NCBI GenBank assembly: GCA_026416955.1
Contig: JAOAEE010000065.1
Coordinates: 1 to 64,000, forward strand
Origin: Ignavibacteria bacterium
Lineage (GTDB): Bacteria; Bacteroidota; Ignavibacteria; Kapaibacteriales; UBA2268
Direction: 5' to 3'
Length of the DNA stretch: 64,000 nucleotides
Shown: in pieces, positions 44,919-56,300 of the stretch
Numbering within the stretch: the first letter of the stretch is position 1
How the letters are laid out: each line of letters opens with the position of its first letter
Translations under genes and position numbers: made by a program
Notes under the pieces: generated by a model
Databases searched by the model: none
Told to the model about the DNA's origin: nothing
The model's input: the letters and a program-made list of their open reading frames with translations, nothing else

Positions 44919-45539
44919 ATGAAAAACATTATTATTCAAATATTGCTACTTTTATTTTTAAATTCTTCATATGTATTGAATGATAACAATTTTATGGAAT
45001 TAATAATTGACTCGGATTTAACATTCGAAGAAGCAATAAAAGGGTCAAAAGCCCCTAAAGAAATTATTGATTCTCTTACATTGATTGATGTTTTCTACTA
45101 TTCATTTGATAAAAAACTTCACAAAGGACAAATTGTTATTCACAAAGAACTGAAAGATGAAGTATTGGAAATATTTGAAATGATTAAAATTTTGAAATTT
45201 CCCGTGGGGAAAGTTGTCCCGATTGTGAAATACAACTGGTCTGATGATAAATCTATGAAGGATAATAATACTTCTTCTTTTAATTATAGGACAATTTCTG
45301 GAACGAACAGATTGTCGCTTCACGCTCGGGGTAGGGCAATCGACATTAATCCTTTTCTTAATCCAGTGGTTTATCCCGATGGTAAAGTAATTCCAGAAGG
45401 TTCAAGTTATAATCCAAAAAAATTGGGAACATTTTACGATACTCATCCAGTTGTTCTCGAATTTAAGAGGTTGGGATGGAGATGGGGCGGTGATTTTCAA
45501 TCGTATAAGGATTATCATCACTTTGATAAAGAGAAATGA
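44919..45539 (+). CDS. M15-family peptidase (D-Ala-D-Ala carboxypeptidase-like)
   Basis: Zinc peptidase likely to trim peptidoglycan peptides or to act as an L,D/D,D-carboxypeptidase in the periplasm. Its 206 aa have a short hydrophobic N-terminus (IIIQILLLLFLNSSYVL) that may be a signal peptide. The M15 zinc motif is complete: SLHARGRAIDIN gives His and Asp, and DYHHFD near the end gives the second His. The NPYxxP-type segment YNPKKLG is also typical of the M15C group. Its stop overlaps the AddA start (ATGA), so the two are co-translated although their functions look unrelated. Confidence 0.85.
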   Translation: MKNIIIQILLLLFLNSSYVLNDNNFMELIIDSDLTFEEAIKGSKAPKEIIDSLTLIDVFYYSFDKKLHKGQIVIHKELKDEVLEIFEMIKILKFPVGKVVPIVKYNWSDDKSMKDNNTSSFNYRTISGTNRLSLHARGRAIDINPFLNPVVYPDGKVIPEGSSYNPKKLGTFYDTHPVVLEFKRLGWRWGGDFQSYKDYHHFDKEK

Positions 45540-48500
45540 ATAAACGATTTACAAAAGAGCAAATAGAGGCACTAAACCTCGATATTCATATTGCTTTGAG
45601 TGCAAATGCTGGGTCGGGCAAAACCAGCGTTCTTGTCGAGCGTTACTTTAAAATATTAGAAAAAGCTTTGAATGAAAATACTGACACAACTCCAGACAAT
45701 ATAGTGGCTATTACATTTACAAAAAAAGCAGCTGCGGAAATGCTTTCCCGAATAATTTCGAAATTTACAACTGCATATGATATTGAAAAGTTAAAGACTG
45801 ACAAAAACAAAATAGATTTTCAATTTTTAGAAAAAATTAGAACATTTAGAAACAAATTAACTAATGCAAGAATTTCAACTATCCATAGTTTTTGTTTGCA
45901 AATAATTTCTAATTATCCAATTGAGGCAGGTATTCCTGTTAACTTTCGTGAAATAAGCGAATCTGAAAGGTTACAATTGATCGAGGATGCTTTTAATCGA
46001 ACATTGATGAATTGGCTCGAGGATATTGAAAAGAAAAAGAAACTTACCCAAATATTTTCCATCACAAATGTAAAAGACTTGAAAGAATTAACTTATAAGA
46101 CAATATCAAATATTGATTTATGGAATGATTTAAGCAAATTGTATTCCAAAGATTTTAATGAGTATCTTAATATTCTTAAAAGCTTTGCAAGATCTTCATA
46201 TCAAAGTTGTGTAAATGAACTTATCGGAAGGTTTCAATATGAATTGCTGGATTTTAGTTCTGTTAATCTGTCTCGCGAGGATATGTCTATTTTAAAAGAA
46301 TTTTTTAGTAATTACGACAGACTTGCCAAAGATGATTATTCCCAGATTATTTTTAATTCTGACTTTTGGGAATTATTAGGGAATTTTATTAATGTCATTT
46401 ACACTAAGAACTTTACCCCAAGGAAAAGACTTTTCAAAGATGACCAAGAAATTATTATTGAGTTAAAGTTAATATCGGAAACTTTTAAGCCAATATTACA
46501 ATACCTAATGAAATTGGTTTCCTATTACAACTTAATTAAAGAATTGAAAAAGGAATTTCAAATCATCGACATAGAGCAAAGGTATTTCGAAACTTCCAAA
46601 AGTATTTTTGTGTTTATTAAAGAGGTGTTCGCAGAGTTCAATAAATTAAAATTCGACGAAGGTTTGATTGACTTTTCTGATATGTTAATTAAAACTAAGG
46701 AATTATTGAAAAACTATCCAGAAATACTCAATGAAGTACGTAAAGACATACACTATTTGCTTGTCGATGAATTTCAAGATACTGATAACGTTCAATTTGA
46801 AATTATTCAATTATTAGTTCCCCAAGATCTTTCGGATGAGGAACATATTCCAAATTTGTTTATTGTGGGTGATGAAAAACAAAGCATATATTCTTTCCGA
46901 AATGCTGATGTTAGGGTTTTTGGTTATGCGAAAGAGTATATTTCGGAATTAAATCAAATTGCGGGAAAAGATGGTGGTATTTTGAAATTAACAACTACTT
47001 TTCGGTTGAAGCCCGAAATTGCTGGTTTTGTCGATAAAATTTTTTCATTATTAATGGATTATTCGGCGGGAAGCCCACATTCGGATTTTATTATAAAATA
47101 TGAACCTTTTGTAATTCCTTTTGAAAAGTTTTCTTTTTCCTCTCAAGAATGTAATAATCAGATTACGCCAATAACTTTTTTGTTCGAAGTGGTAAGCGAA
47201 AATGCCAAAAAAGAAAAAAAGAAAATTTTTGGTAAAAATAAAGACAAGGAAAATGAAAGTAAAAAAGAGGTTTCAGATTCTACAAAAAAATTAGTTGAAA
47301 CTATCAACAATAGTAACGAGGAAGATGAAGAAGAATTTTCTACACTCCCGATATTAATTGCACAACATATCAAACATATTGTCAATAATGAATCTGCGAA
47401 AATCTTTGATAAAGAATTAGGGTCTTATCGAACAATAAGATTCTCTGATATTGCAATAATTTCGAGAAAAACCAATGACCTTGCGAAAATCTCATCTGTG
47501 CTTGGTGATTTTAAAATTCCTTTTCTCTTTTTTGGTAGCAAAAATTTCTTCTCTACAAGAGAAATACAAGATGTTGTTGCCTTCTTAAAATTTCTTATTA
47601 ATCCAAAAGATAATATTTCACTTTGCGCAATACTACGTTCAGTTTTTTTTGGTTTTACAGACGAAATGCTTGCAAACATTGCTTTGATTACTTCCGAAAA
47701 AGGGCTAAGTTTTTGGGAAAAACTTTTGATTTATTATGATTTCTTAAACTCAGAAAGTAATGTATCTATTAATATCAAAGAAAAAGATATTCAAATTGCA
47801 AGAGTAAACAAAGCAGTCGATGTTATTCGTAAACTTTTACCCCAAGTTTCAATTTTGCCAATCAATGAGTTAATACATAGAATTTTGGTAGAAACTGAAT
47901 GGCACAAAAAAATTTGTGCATTTGAGAATTTCGAGCAAATATTGGCTAATATGGATGAACTTTTGGATTATGCTCGTGAATACATCTCGCCCGGATTTCG
48001 TACTATTTTGGATTTCCTTGATGAGATTGATTATATTTCACGACACGGAGTTCAAGATGTCGATAGATATGGATTCGTTGCGAGTGATGCTGTGATACTT
48101 CTTACTTTTCATTCTGCAAAAGGTTTGGAGTTCCCTGTTGTTTATGTTCATAATATTGATTATTCAACCAAGAGTACCGACCAAATTGAAGTTTCGAGGG
48201 AACTTGGTTTAATATTTCCAATAGATATTGTTGTAGAAGACGAAATTATGAGAATCGATACGATCCAAAAAATTTTTGCGACCGAACAATTAAAGTTGGA
48301 ACAAAGGGCCGAAGAGTTAAGAATTTTGTATGTTGCATTAACTCGGGCATCCGACTTTTTGATAATTACTGGGAAAATAAAAGAATTAAAGGGAAATGAC
48401 CAAAGCCAAAAAACAACTTACATTTTTAGTAAAAAATTGGAGGAAATTTTTAATGTGTTTGAAGTTCATTTGAACCACCTTAGACCCAACCATCGTGAAA

Positions 48501-49453
48501 TTTGGGAAGCCAAAATCAAAGTTGGGACTAATAATATTTCGGGTGAATATGAGATTTTCACAGAGAATATTTCTATACCAGTGGAATTTATATACGACAT
48601 CTTTCCTAATCAATTTGAAGATAATGCAAGTAAAGTGGAACAAAAAAATCAAACAGACGGAAACCAAATATTACTTCTCCAAAAGGTTGAATCTTCTATC
48701 TCTAGGAATGTACTTTCCTCGACGAAATTCAATTTATATTCAAGCAATCCCCGAAATTACATTAGGAGTTACTTTTTGGGTTACCATCGTAATTTATTTG
48801 AAATAGTAAAATCGAGTTTGCAAGAGGATTATGAAGCAAGAGACGATGTAATTTTAAGTTCAATTTTGGGACACACAATCCACTTTTGCCTTGAAAATAT
48901 TAACAATTGGTATAATAAAGATGGAATTTTAGTTAATAATCTCGTTGAAACAATCGAAAATGCTATGTTCGAGCAAAAGAGAAGTTTAGACCGTTTGCTT
49001 CAAAATCAAATTATTGAACAATGTATAAATATTGTCCAAACTAAACTATTTACTAGAAACAAAGAGATTATTCTTTCCTCTGAAAAGGAATTTGAAGTTC
49101 TTTTGCCTTTTAAAGATAATTTTCTTATTGCCAAGTTCGATATTTTGATTCAAAATGAAAAAGGTGATTACGAAATTTGGGATTGGAAATCAAATAATGT
49201 GAAAAACAAAGAGGAAATGGAATTTGTTGCAAAAACCTATGAATTACAAATGAAAACCTATGTTTATGCACTCTCTTTGCTAAAACCAGAACAATCAATA
49301 TTCAATGCTAAATTATTATTTACAAGATTGGCAAAACCAAATTCAAGCGACGAAGAGTGGACTTTCGATTTCTTTTGGAGTAAAGATGAACTTCCTATGA
49401 TAGAAAAGGAATTGTTAGATTATGGGTATAAGATAAATAATATAATATTGTAA
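45536..49453 (+). CDS. addA: AddA-like helicase-nuclease (UvrD family)
   Basis: DNA repair motor that processes double-strand breaks for recombination. Its 1305 aa begin with a UvrD-type helicase: Walker A ANAGSGKT at 24-31, FTKKAAAEM, DEFQDT at about 409, GDEKQSIYSFRNADVR and the late LYVALTRA. A charged Lys/Glu-rich insert sits at about 555-600. The C-terminal PD-(D/E)XK nuclease spans about 1130-1300, with Asp in AKFDIL, EIWDWKS as the DxK strand, and QMKTY as the QxxxY motif. AddA normally pairs with AddB, which I do not see next to it. The gene is co-translated with an M15 peptidase upstream and convergent with the DnaQ/UvrC-N gene. Confidence 0.9.
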   Translation: MNKRFTKEQIEALNLDIHIALSANAGSGKTSVLVERYFKILEKALNENTDTTPDNIVAITFTKKAAAEMLSRIISKFTTAYDIEKLKTDKNKIDFQFLEKIRTFRNKLTNARISTIHSFCLQIISNYPIEAGIPVNFREISESERLQLIEDAFNRTLMNWLEDIEKKKKLTQIFSITNVKDLKELTYKTISNIDLWNDLSKLYSKDFNEYLNILKSFARSSYQSCVNELIGRFQYELLDFSSVNLSREDMSILKEFFSNYDRLAKDDYSQIIFNSDFWELLGNFINVIYTKNFTPRKRLFKDDQEIIIELKLISETFKPILQYLMKLVSYYNLIKELKKEFQIIDIEQRYFETSKSIFVFIKEVFAEFNKLKFDEGLIDFSDMLIKTKELLKNYPEILNEVRKDIHYLLVDEFQDTDNVQFEIIQLLVPQDLSDEEHIPNLFIVGDEKQSIYSFRNADVRVFGYAKEYISELNQIAGKDGGILKLTTTFRLKPEIAGFVDKIFSLLMDYSAGSPHSDFIIKYEPFVIPFEKFSFSSQECNNQITPITFLFEVVSENAKKEKKKIFGKNKDKENESKKEVSDSTKKLVETINNSNEEDEEEFSTLPILIAQHIKHIVNNESAKIFDKELGSYRTIRFSDIAIISRKTNDLAKISSVLGDFKIPFLFFGSKNFFSTREIQDVVAFLKFLINPKDNISLCAILRSVFFGFTDEMLANIALITSEKGLSFWEKLLIYYDFLNSESNVSINIKEKDIQIARVNKAVDVIRKLLPQVSILPINELIHRILVETEWHKKICAFENFEQILANMDELLDYAREYISPGFRTILDFLDEIDYISRHGVQDVDRYGFVASDAVILLTFHSAKGLEFPVVYVHNIDYSTKSTDQIEVSRELGLIFPIDIVVEDEIMRIDTIQKIFATEQLKLEQRAEELRILYVALTRASDFLIITGKIKELKGNDQSQKTTYIFSKKLEEIFNVFEVHLNHLRPNHREIWEAKIKVGTNNISGEYEIFTENISIPVEFIYDIFPNQFEDNASKVEQKNQTDGNQILLLQKVESSISRNVLSSTKFNLYSSNPRNYIRSYFLGYHRNLFEIVKSSLQEDYEARDDVILSSILGHTIHFCLENINNWYNKDGILVNNLVETIENAMFEQKRSLDRLLQNQIIEQCINIVQTKLFTRNKEIILSSEKEFEVLLPFKDNFLIAKFDILIQNEKGDYEIWDWKSNNVKNKEEMEFVAKTYELQMKTYVYALSLLKPEQSIFNAKLLFTRLAKPNSSDEEWTFDFFWSKDELPMIEKELLDYGYKINNIIL

Positions 49454-49475
49454 ATATTTCAAGGGATTATGCTTA

Positions 49476-51140
49476 TCAAGGATTAGGTAGGAAATTAATG
49501 GTCTTGTTGAGAATATCCATCTCTTCTTTTATTTCAATGATTGTGACTTCGTTTCTATTTTTGTTTAACCAGTTTAAAACTAATCGAATTTCCTCTACTT
49601 CTTCTGGTTCAAATTCGTCATTGCTGGTAGAACCATTGAAGTATATCTCGTAAATCTTTTTCTTAATGGTATCTTGATTAAAAGAGCCATTGATAACAGT
49701 ATCCCATACAAGAAGTCCATTCTTAATGAAGAGTAACTCGTGATTTTGGGAACCGTTTATTGGATTTATTACAATAAAATTTTTTTGGTTTAACTGTGAA
49801 CATCCATTTTTGGGAAAATGGAGAATTTTTTTGATTTCAAGAATTTGGCTTTTGATTTGGTTTGCCAGTTCGAATTGAAGATTGTTGGAATATTCATACA
49901 TTCTTGTTTCCAAAGTGCTTAATAGACCATCTTCGAAATTATTTAAAAATTTTTTCACACTTTCGATTTCTGAATAGTAAATGTCATCATTAAAATTTAA
50001 AAGGCAAGGAGCAAGACATTGCTTAGTTTGGAAGTAAAGGCAATTAGTTTCGGGACTTTTCCTATCCAATTCTTTTTCGCATTTTTTTAACCTAAATTTT
50101 TTGTAAATAATCTCGAGAACTAATTCTGCAGTTTCGTAATTTTTAAAAGGTCCGAAACTATCTCCAACAGTAGGATTTGGGTCGTAAGTAATTTCGAACA
50201 CTGGGTATTTCTTTATATGTGATATTTGAATAAAAGGAAAACTTCGAAGTCTTTTGCTTAAAATGTTAAACTCTGGTTTATGTAATTTAATTTCCTTGTT
50301 CTCTTCTATTAACGCACGCAATTCAGTTGTTGTAGTTCTCCATTTTATTTTTTTCGTTGCCCGTAGTAGTCTGAGAATTTTTTTAGAAAAAGTAAAATTA
50401 AAGTAACTTTGAAGTCTTTTTCTCAATGACTTTGCTTTCCCAATGTAGAGTATTTTATCGTTCTTGTCGATGAAATAATAAACTCCCGGAGTGTCGGGAA
50501 TTTGGGCTTTTTCGATATTTTTCTCAAATAATAACTTTTGGGGTATATTGATTGAAGCAAAATTCTTATATTGAAATTGAAGTAATTCCTCCAAATTTGT
50601 TATGTTATGTTCGTTTTCAGCAATTTCAAGAAGTTCTAAAAGAATCTGTGCTGTTGCTCTGGCATCACCAAAGGCTCTATGCCTATTTTTAATACTTATT
50701 CCTAAATACTCAGACAAAGAACCGACATTTTTCTTGTTTATTCCTGTTATTAGTCTTCTAGCGAGTTTTAGAGTACATAGCTTAGGCAAATCTGGAAATT
50801 TTTTGCCGATTCTTTCAAATGATTTTTTCACGAAATTGTAATCGAAATTTACATTATGGGCAACGAAAACCGAGTTTTTTAATTCAAAAATTTGCTGAAT
50901 TTTATCGATTATTTCTTCGAAACCGGGTGCTTGAAAAACCATTTCGTTTGTAATACCTGTCATCTGGGAAATAAAGTTAGGAATGTGTTGACGAGGATTG
51001 ACCAGAGAGACAAATTCTCCTTTTATGGTTCCATCGTTTACTATTACGCAAGCAATCTCGATAATTCGACCATATTCCGGATTAGTACCCGTTGTTTCAA
51101 CATCGACAACGATAAAATTTGTATCCCAGATTGATAGCAT
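49476..51140 (-). CDS. DnaQ-type exonuclease fused to UvrC N-terminal (GIY-YIG) region
   Basis: Two DNA enzymes in one 554-aa chain. Residues 1-185 are a DEDDh 3'-5' exonuclease: Asp13/Glu15 in VDVETTG, Asp in HNVNFDYNF, and His/Asp in HRAFGDA. Residues about 215-300 are a GIY-YIG nuclease (GVYYF, YIGKAKSLRKRL, Glu in IEENKEI). The Cys motif CLYFQTKQCLAPC at about 365 and a UVR-like helix NLQFELANQIKSQI at about 420 follow, as in UvrC. The UvrC C-terminal nuclease and helix-hairpin-helix are absent. Fusions of this kind occur in actinobacteria and other groups. It likely acts in excision repair like Cho. A TAATTTTG box lies 13 bases before the ATG. Confidence 0.9.
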   Translation of the reverse strand: MLSIWDTNFIVVDVETTGTNPEYGRIIEIACVIVNDGTIKGEFVSLVNPRQHIPNFISQMTGITNEMVFQAPGFEEIIDKIQQIFELKNSVFVAHNVNFDYNFVKKSFERIGKKFPDLPKLCTLKLARRLITGINKKNVGSLSEYLGISIKNRHRAFGDARATAQILLELLEIAENEHNITNLEELLQFQYKNFASINIPQKLLFEKNIEKAQIPDTPGVYYFIDKNDKILYIGKAKSLRKRLQSYFNFTFSKKILRLLRATKKIKWRTTTTELRALIEENKEIKLHKPEFNILSKRLRSFPFIQISHIKKYPVFEITYDPNPTVGDSFGPFKNYETAELVLEIIYKKFRLKKCEKELDRKSPETNCLYFQTKQCLAPCLLNFNDDIYYSEIESVKKFLNNFEDGLLSTLETRMYEYSNNLQFELANQIKSQILEIKKILHFPKNGCSQLNQKNFIVINPINGSQNHELLFIKNGLLVWDTVINGSFNQDTIKKKIYEIYFNGSTSNDEFEPEEVEEIRLVLNWLNKNRNEVTIIEIKEEMDILNKTINFLPNP

Positions 51141-51153
51141 AATTTAAAAAAAA

Positions 51154-51161
51154 CAAAATTA
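51154..51161 (-). promoter_or_regulatory. candidate -7 box (TAATTTTG) for the dnaQ/uvrC-N gene
   Basis: TAATTTTG on the minus strand ends 13 bases before the ATG, a third copy of the octamer seen before yebC and udg. The -33 element is not clear. A run of T residues follows, so chance is possible. Confidence 0.3.
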
Positions 51162-51297
51162 CAAAATAATCTGCTTTTTCTGTGTTCAGAAAAATATGTA
51201 ACTTAAAATGGTTTATTTTTATTTATTAATTAATTTTTGAATTAATAATTGGATTGCAAAGTTGTTAAAATCTTAATTTAATTCTATTTAACTTAAA

Positions 51298-52464
51298 TTA
51301 ACTGAAAACATCCCTAACTTTAGAAAAAAAATCTTTTGTTCTTGAATTTTGGTTTTTGGGTTTAATATTTTCACTTTGCAAAAGTTCTTTCAAAATGGAT
51401 TTTTCTTTTGATGAAATATTCGTAGGGACGTAAATGTTAACAACAACAATTTGGTCTCCTTTACCATACTGGTTAAGATGGGGAATACCTTTGCCCGAAA
51501 GTTTAATTTTTGTTCCCGGTTGGGTTCCTGGTTCTATCTTAATTGTTTCTTCTCCATACAAAGTTGGGACATTGACTTTTGTTCCAAGTACAGCTTCGGG
51601 AAAGCTAATTAAAAGATTGTAGTATACATCGTTACGTATCCTTTCAAAATATTCGTGTTTCTTCTCTTCAATAACTATGATTAAATCCCCGGGTTCGCCA
51701 CCTCGTTTCCCTGCATTTCCTTTTCCTTGTAGAGGAAGATAATTCCCATTTTCTACGCCAGCGGGAATTTTGACAACTACTGTTTCTTCGCCATTAATTC
51801 TGCCTTCGCCGTTGCAAGTATTGCATTTATCGGCTATTACTCTTCCACTTCCTGAACAAGATGGACAAGTTGAAATATTAATAAATTGGCCGAAAAAAGA
51901 ACGTGAAACTTGCCGAATTTCTCCCGTCCCATTGCAATTCGAACAAATTTTGTAGCCTGTGCCGGTTTTTGCTCCACTACCTTTACAATCTGGACAGGAT
52001 ACGAATTTTTTTAGTTTTATTGTTTTTTCAACTCCAGTAGCAATTTCTTCTAATGTCAGTGGCAAACGAATTTTAAGGTCGGAACCACGTTCGCCGATAG
52101 TAACATTTCGTGTTCTTCGTGTTCTTTGCCCGGTACCAAAAAAGTCGTCGAAAATACTGCTACCCAATCCACTGAATATGTCGTTAAAAGCAGAGAAAAT
52201 GTCGTCGATAGTCGTATATGTGTGGTAGTCGTATCCGCTTCGCAATCCCTCGTGTCCAAAGCGGTCGTATCGCTCCCTTTTATCTGGGTCACTTAAAACT
52301 TCGTAAGCTTCAGTTGCTTCTTTAAATTTTTCTTCTGCTTCTTTGTTTCCGGGATTTCTATCGGGGTGGTATTTCATTGCTAATTTTCTGTAAGCGGACT
52401 TTATCTCTTCAAGCGAAGCGTTTCTCGAAACTCCTAAAACCTCGTAATAATCTCTTTTTGCCAT
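51298..52464 (-). CDS. dnaJ: chaperone protein DnaJ
   Basis: Co-chaperone that hands unfolded proteins to DnaK and triggers its ATPase. Its 388 aa follow the class-A order: J domain with HPD at 33-35, a Gly/Phe-poor linker (70-130), four CxxCxGxG zinc repeats ([32 protein letters not shown]) at about 150-225, then the substrate-binding domain. The linker is unusually low in Gly. It lies 11 bases after grpE in the same operon. No dnaK or hrcA is in the window. Confidence 0.96.
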   Translation of the reverse strand: MAKRDYYEVLGVSRNASLEEIKSAYRKLAMKYHPDRNPGNKEAEEKFKEATEAYEVLSDPDKRERYDRFGHEGLRSGYDYHTYTTIDDIFSAFNDIFSGLGSSIFDDFFGTGQRTRRTRNVTIGERGSDLKIRLPLTLEEIATGVEKTIKLKKFVSCPDCKGSGAKTGTGYKICSNCNGTGEIRQVSRSFFGQFINISTCPSCSGSGRVIADKCNTCNGEGRINGEETVVVKIPAGVENGNYLPLQGKGNAGKRGGEPGDLIIVIEEKKHEYFERIRNDVYYNLLISFPEAVLGTKVNVPTLYGEETIKIEPGTQPGTKIKLSGKGIPHLNQYGKGDQIVVVNIYVPTNISSKEKSILKELLQSENIKPKNQNSRTKDFFSKVRDVFS

Positions 52465-52475
52465 ATTTCCTCTGT

Positions 52476-53207
52476 TTAGTTAGACTTTTGTTTTTCTTCT
52501 CCGTCTCCGCCAACTTTTCCCAATGATGTAATAACTTTTGTGTGCCTTAGGACTTTGTCGAAATATTTGTAACCTTTTTGAAGTTCTTGAACTACATAAC
52601 CTTCTGGGAGTTCCGAAGGCATTGTAAGAAGTGCCTCGTGGTATTCTACATCAAATGGCTTTCCAACAGGGTTTTCAATTTCAGAAACACCAGCTTGTTC
52701 GAAAAGTTTTTTGGTTTTATTCCAAATTAGTTCCAAACCAGTAACTAAAGCATTGAAATCTGAGTTCTGTTTAGCAGAAGTAACTGCATTTCCAAGATCA
52801 TCTAAAATTGTAAGGAATTCAAAAAGTAACTTTTCATTTGCATATTTAATAATTTCTTCTTTTTCTTTTTGAGTTCTTTTACGGAAATTTTCGAACTCGG
52901 CCGCTTTCCGAAGCAACTGCTCGTGGAATTCGTTTTTTTCTTTTTCTATTTGGATTAATTTGTTTTGCAAATCGTTAACTTCTTCTTTTAGTTTTTCGAC
53001 TAAGGAATTATCAATTGCTTCTTCGGCAACGAAATTTGTTTCGGTTTTGTTGGGTTCATTATGCTCATCAATAACCGACTTTTCTTTCTCTTCGGAAAAA
53101 GTAACTGGGGAAGATTTGCCCCCTTCGTGTTTAAGGTAGGTATTGTAAATATCTTTAGCCTTATTAGTTGGTTGCCTTAATGGTTTTTTTGGATTACCAT
53201 CTTCCAT
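52476..53207 (-). CDS. grpE: nucleotide exchange factor GrpE
   Basis: Releases ADP from DnaK to reset the chaperone cycle. It has 243 aa, longer than usual because of an acidic, Lys-rich N-terminal tail. A long coiled coil covers about 70-130 ([24 protein letters not shown]). The family core is [17 protein letters not shown], then [12 protein letters not shown], and the C-terminal beta domain [15 protein letters not shown] to [14 protein letters not shown]. First gene of grpE-dnaJ. The divergent spacer to the receptor gene shows no CIRCE operator. Confidence 0.95.
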   Translation of the reverse strand: MEDGNPKKPLRQPTNKAKDIYNTYLKHEGGKSSPVTFSEEKEKSVIDEHNEPNKTETNFVAEEAIDNSLVEKLKEEVNDLQNKLIQIEKEKNEFHEQLLRKAAEFENFRKRTQKEKEEIIKYANEKLLFEFLTILDDLGNAVTSAKQNSDFNALVTGLELIWNKTKKLFEQAGVSEIENPVGKPFDVEYHEALLTMPSELPEGYVVQELQKGYKYFDKVLRHTKVITSLGKVGGDGEEKQKSN

Positions 53208-53372
53208 ATTTTTTCCATCTATTCAATTAATTTTTAAACGAATTTGATTAGTTTTTGTTTTTAATAATAATTATTTTCGAATTCAAACAAAGAAACTTTT
53301 AAAAAAATTCATAAAAAATTTACTTTTTTTGGCAAATTTGCATTTTATTTGGTTTCACAATTAGGTATTACT

Positions 53373-56300
53373 ATGAAGCAATGCTTTAATTATTTAACCC
53401 TAATACTTTTTCTTTTTCCTTTTTTAGCATTTTCCCAAGGTATAACAACTTCATCAATCGTTGGTACAGTTAAAGATGTAGATGGCAAACCCCTTGCTGG
53501 AGCAACTGTTAAAGCAATTCATTTACCCTCTGGAACTATTACAGGGACTGTAGTTAATCCAAGAGGTAACTTTTCAATACCCGGTTTGCGTCCCGGTGGA
53601 CCATATAAAGTCGAAATAACAATGGTCGGTTTTCGGCCCGAAAGTAAAGAAGATATTTTTCTTACCGTGGGACAGGAATTTACTGTTCGATTTATTTTAC
53701 AACCCCGTGATATACAAACCAGAGAAATTCAAGTAGTTAGCGACAGAAACGACATAATTAGTAGTAATAGAACTGGTGCCTCGCAGACTGTTACGGAAGT
53801 GGAAATTTCCACTTTACCTACTATTGCTCGTTCAATTCACGACTATTCAAGATTGTCTCCTTTGGTAATTTCTTCAACCAGTGAAGGTTCGAATGTTGCT
53901 TCCAGAAATAGCAAATACAACAATATTCAGGTTGATGGAGCTGCTTTAGGTGATGCTTTTGGTTTGCCAACATCAGGAACACCAGGTGGTCAAGCTGGTA
54001 CTGAACCAATTTCCCTCGATGCTATTGAGGAGTTTCAAGTTTCGATTGCTCCATTCGATGTTCGTCAAGGTATGTTTACTGGTGGCTTAATTAACGCTAT
54101 TACTCGTTCTGGAACAAATAACCTTCGTGGAAGTATATATTTCTATGGTCGCAACCAAGAACTTGTCGGAAAGAGTCCTACTCCTGATGCTAATAATGTT
54201 AGACAACCATATCCAGATTTCAGTGATTACTTTATAGGGGGTAGAATTGGCGGTCCTATTATCGAAAACAAACTGTTTTATTTTGTCAATGTAGAAACGA
54301 AGAATAGAAAAGACCCTCAAAGAGTTGGTTTGGCTGGTGACCAAGGCTATACTTTCAATTTTAATATTTCTCGGGATACACTTGAAAAAATTCGACAAAT
54401 TGCTATTAATAAATACGGTTACGACCCCGGTTCTTATGACCTTTACACAAGGAAAACAAATGATATTAAACTTTTCCTCCGTGCTGATTTTAACATCGAC
54501 CAAAATAATAGATTGACATTAAGGCATAACTTTGTTAAAGCCGACCAAGGGAATGCAGTAACCCGAAGCCAATTTGCTTTTTCTTTCTCTGGTCAAGAGT
54601 ATATTTTTAATTCGATGCAGAACCAGACTGTTCTTCAATTAAACAGTATTATTGGCACAAATATGGCTAATGAACTACGATTGGTTTATACTGCAATCCG
54701 AGATAAACGAGACCCAGTTTCTAAGCCTTTCCCTGCAATAAATCTTTATGATATTGGGCCCAAAGGTGAAGATGTATTTTTTGGGGTTGAACGGTTTTCG
54801 CAAGCAAACGCACTCGACCAGGATATCTTTGAACTGACTGATAATTTTACTTATTTCCTTGGCGACCACACAATTACAATTGGAACAAGCAACCAACTTG
54901 TAGGCTTCAATAATTTATTCTTACAAGATTATTATGGAACTTATTCTTTCACTTCAATTGCGGATTTTGAAGCAGGGAAGCCTTCACAATACCAACTAAG
55001 TTACTCTTTGCTTCCAAATGAACCCAAACCAAGAGCAAAATGGAATTACCTTCAATTAGGTTTTTATGTGCAAGATGAGTGGAAGGTTCTACCAAATTTG
55101 AAACTTTCTTTGGGTTTGCGAGCAGATATGTTTGCTTTCCCAGAAAAACCACCCCAGAATGACTCATTAACAAAAGTATTTCCAGATTTGAGAACAGACC
55201 AGATGCCTTCTCCAATTGGGTTTTCTCCACGTTTAGGATTTAACTTCGATGTTTTCAATGATAAAACTTTCCAAATTCGCGGGGGAATTGGTGTTTTTTC
55301 TGGTAAAACTCCCGGTGTTTGGATTTCTAACCAATTTTCAAATACTGGAACAGACATAGGTAGGATTGATGTTCGAAATCCTAAAATTACATTTGAACCC
55401 GACCCATTTAAACAATATACAAAAATTGATTCGCTCACTCCTGTAAGAACCACCGAAATAAATATAACTGATAAAAATTTGAAAATGCCACAAGTATTGC
55501 GCTTTAATCTTGCATTAGATAAAGAACTACCCTATGGATTTATTGGTACAATTGAATTTGTGTATGGAAAAACCTTGTATGATATGGTTTACAAAAATTT
55601 GAATCGTCAAATTCTTAAAGCTTCCAATGGAAAAGACTCCACTCTTCCAGATGGTAGACCACTTTATAGTCGCTTTGATGTAAGTCCTTTATTCACAAAT
55701 GTGCTACTAATGACCAATACAAGTCAGGGTTATCAAACAAGTATAACTTTCCAAATCCAAAAACCATTTGGAAAAGGTTTCTTACCAGAAGTAAATCTAA
55801 ATCTTGCTTATACTTGGAGTCGTGCTAAAGACGTAAATAGTCTAACTTCAAGTAGGGCAATTTCCAATTGGCAGTACAATAGAGCAATCGACCCAAACAA
55901 CCCAGAACTAGGAACATCATTATTCGAAATTCCACATAGAATTTTGGCAAATTTTTCCTATAGAATCAGTTATGGTAAGGGTTTTGCGACCTCTTTTGGT
56001 ATTTTCTATGAGGGAAGAAGTGGTGCACCATTTTCACTTGCATATTCAAACGATGCTAACGGGGATAGAACCCCCGACCGACGAGCTACAAACGACCTTG
56101 TTTATATTCCTTTGGCGAGTAATGATAAAGTGATGGTCTTAAAAGGAGGGAACTGGAACGAACTTAACCAATTTATTTCTTGGTTCCCAGAACTTGATAA
56201 GCAAAGAGGGAAGATTGTAGAGCGAAATTCTTTGCGACAACCTTGGTTCAATCAATTAGACCTCCGAATTACACAAGAATTCCCCACTTTCAGAGGTCAA

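Noticed and set aside
53315..53345. TTGGCAAATTTGC before the receptor as a sigma-54 promoter
   Set aside because: Only seven bases separate GG and GC; sigma-54 promoters need ten.
53208..53372. Possible CIRCE heat-shock operator before grpE
   Set aside because: The TTAGCACTC-N9-GAGTGCTAA pattern is not present.
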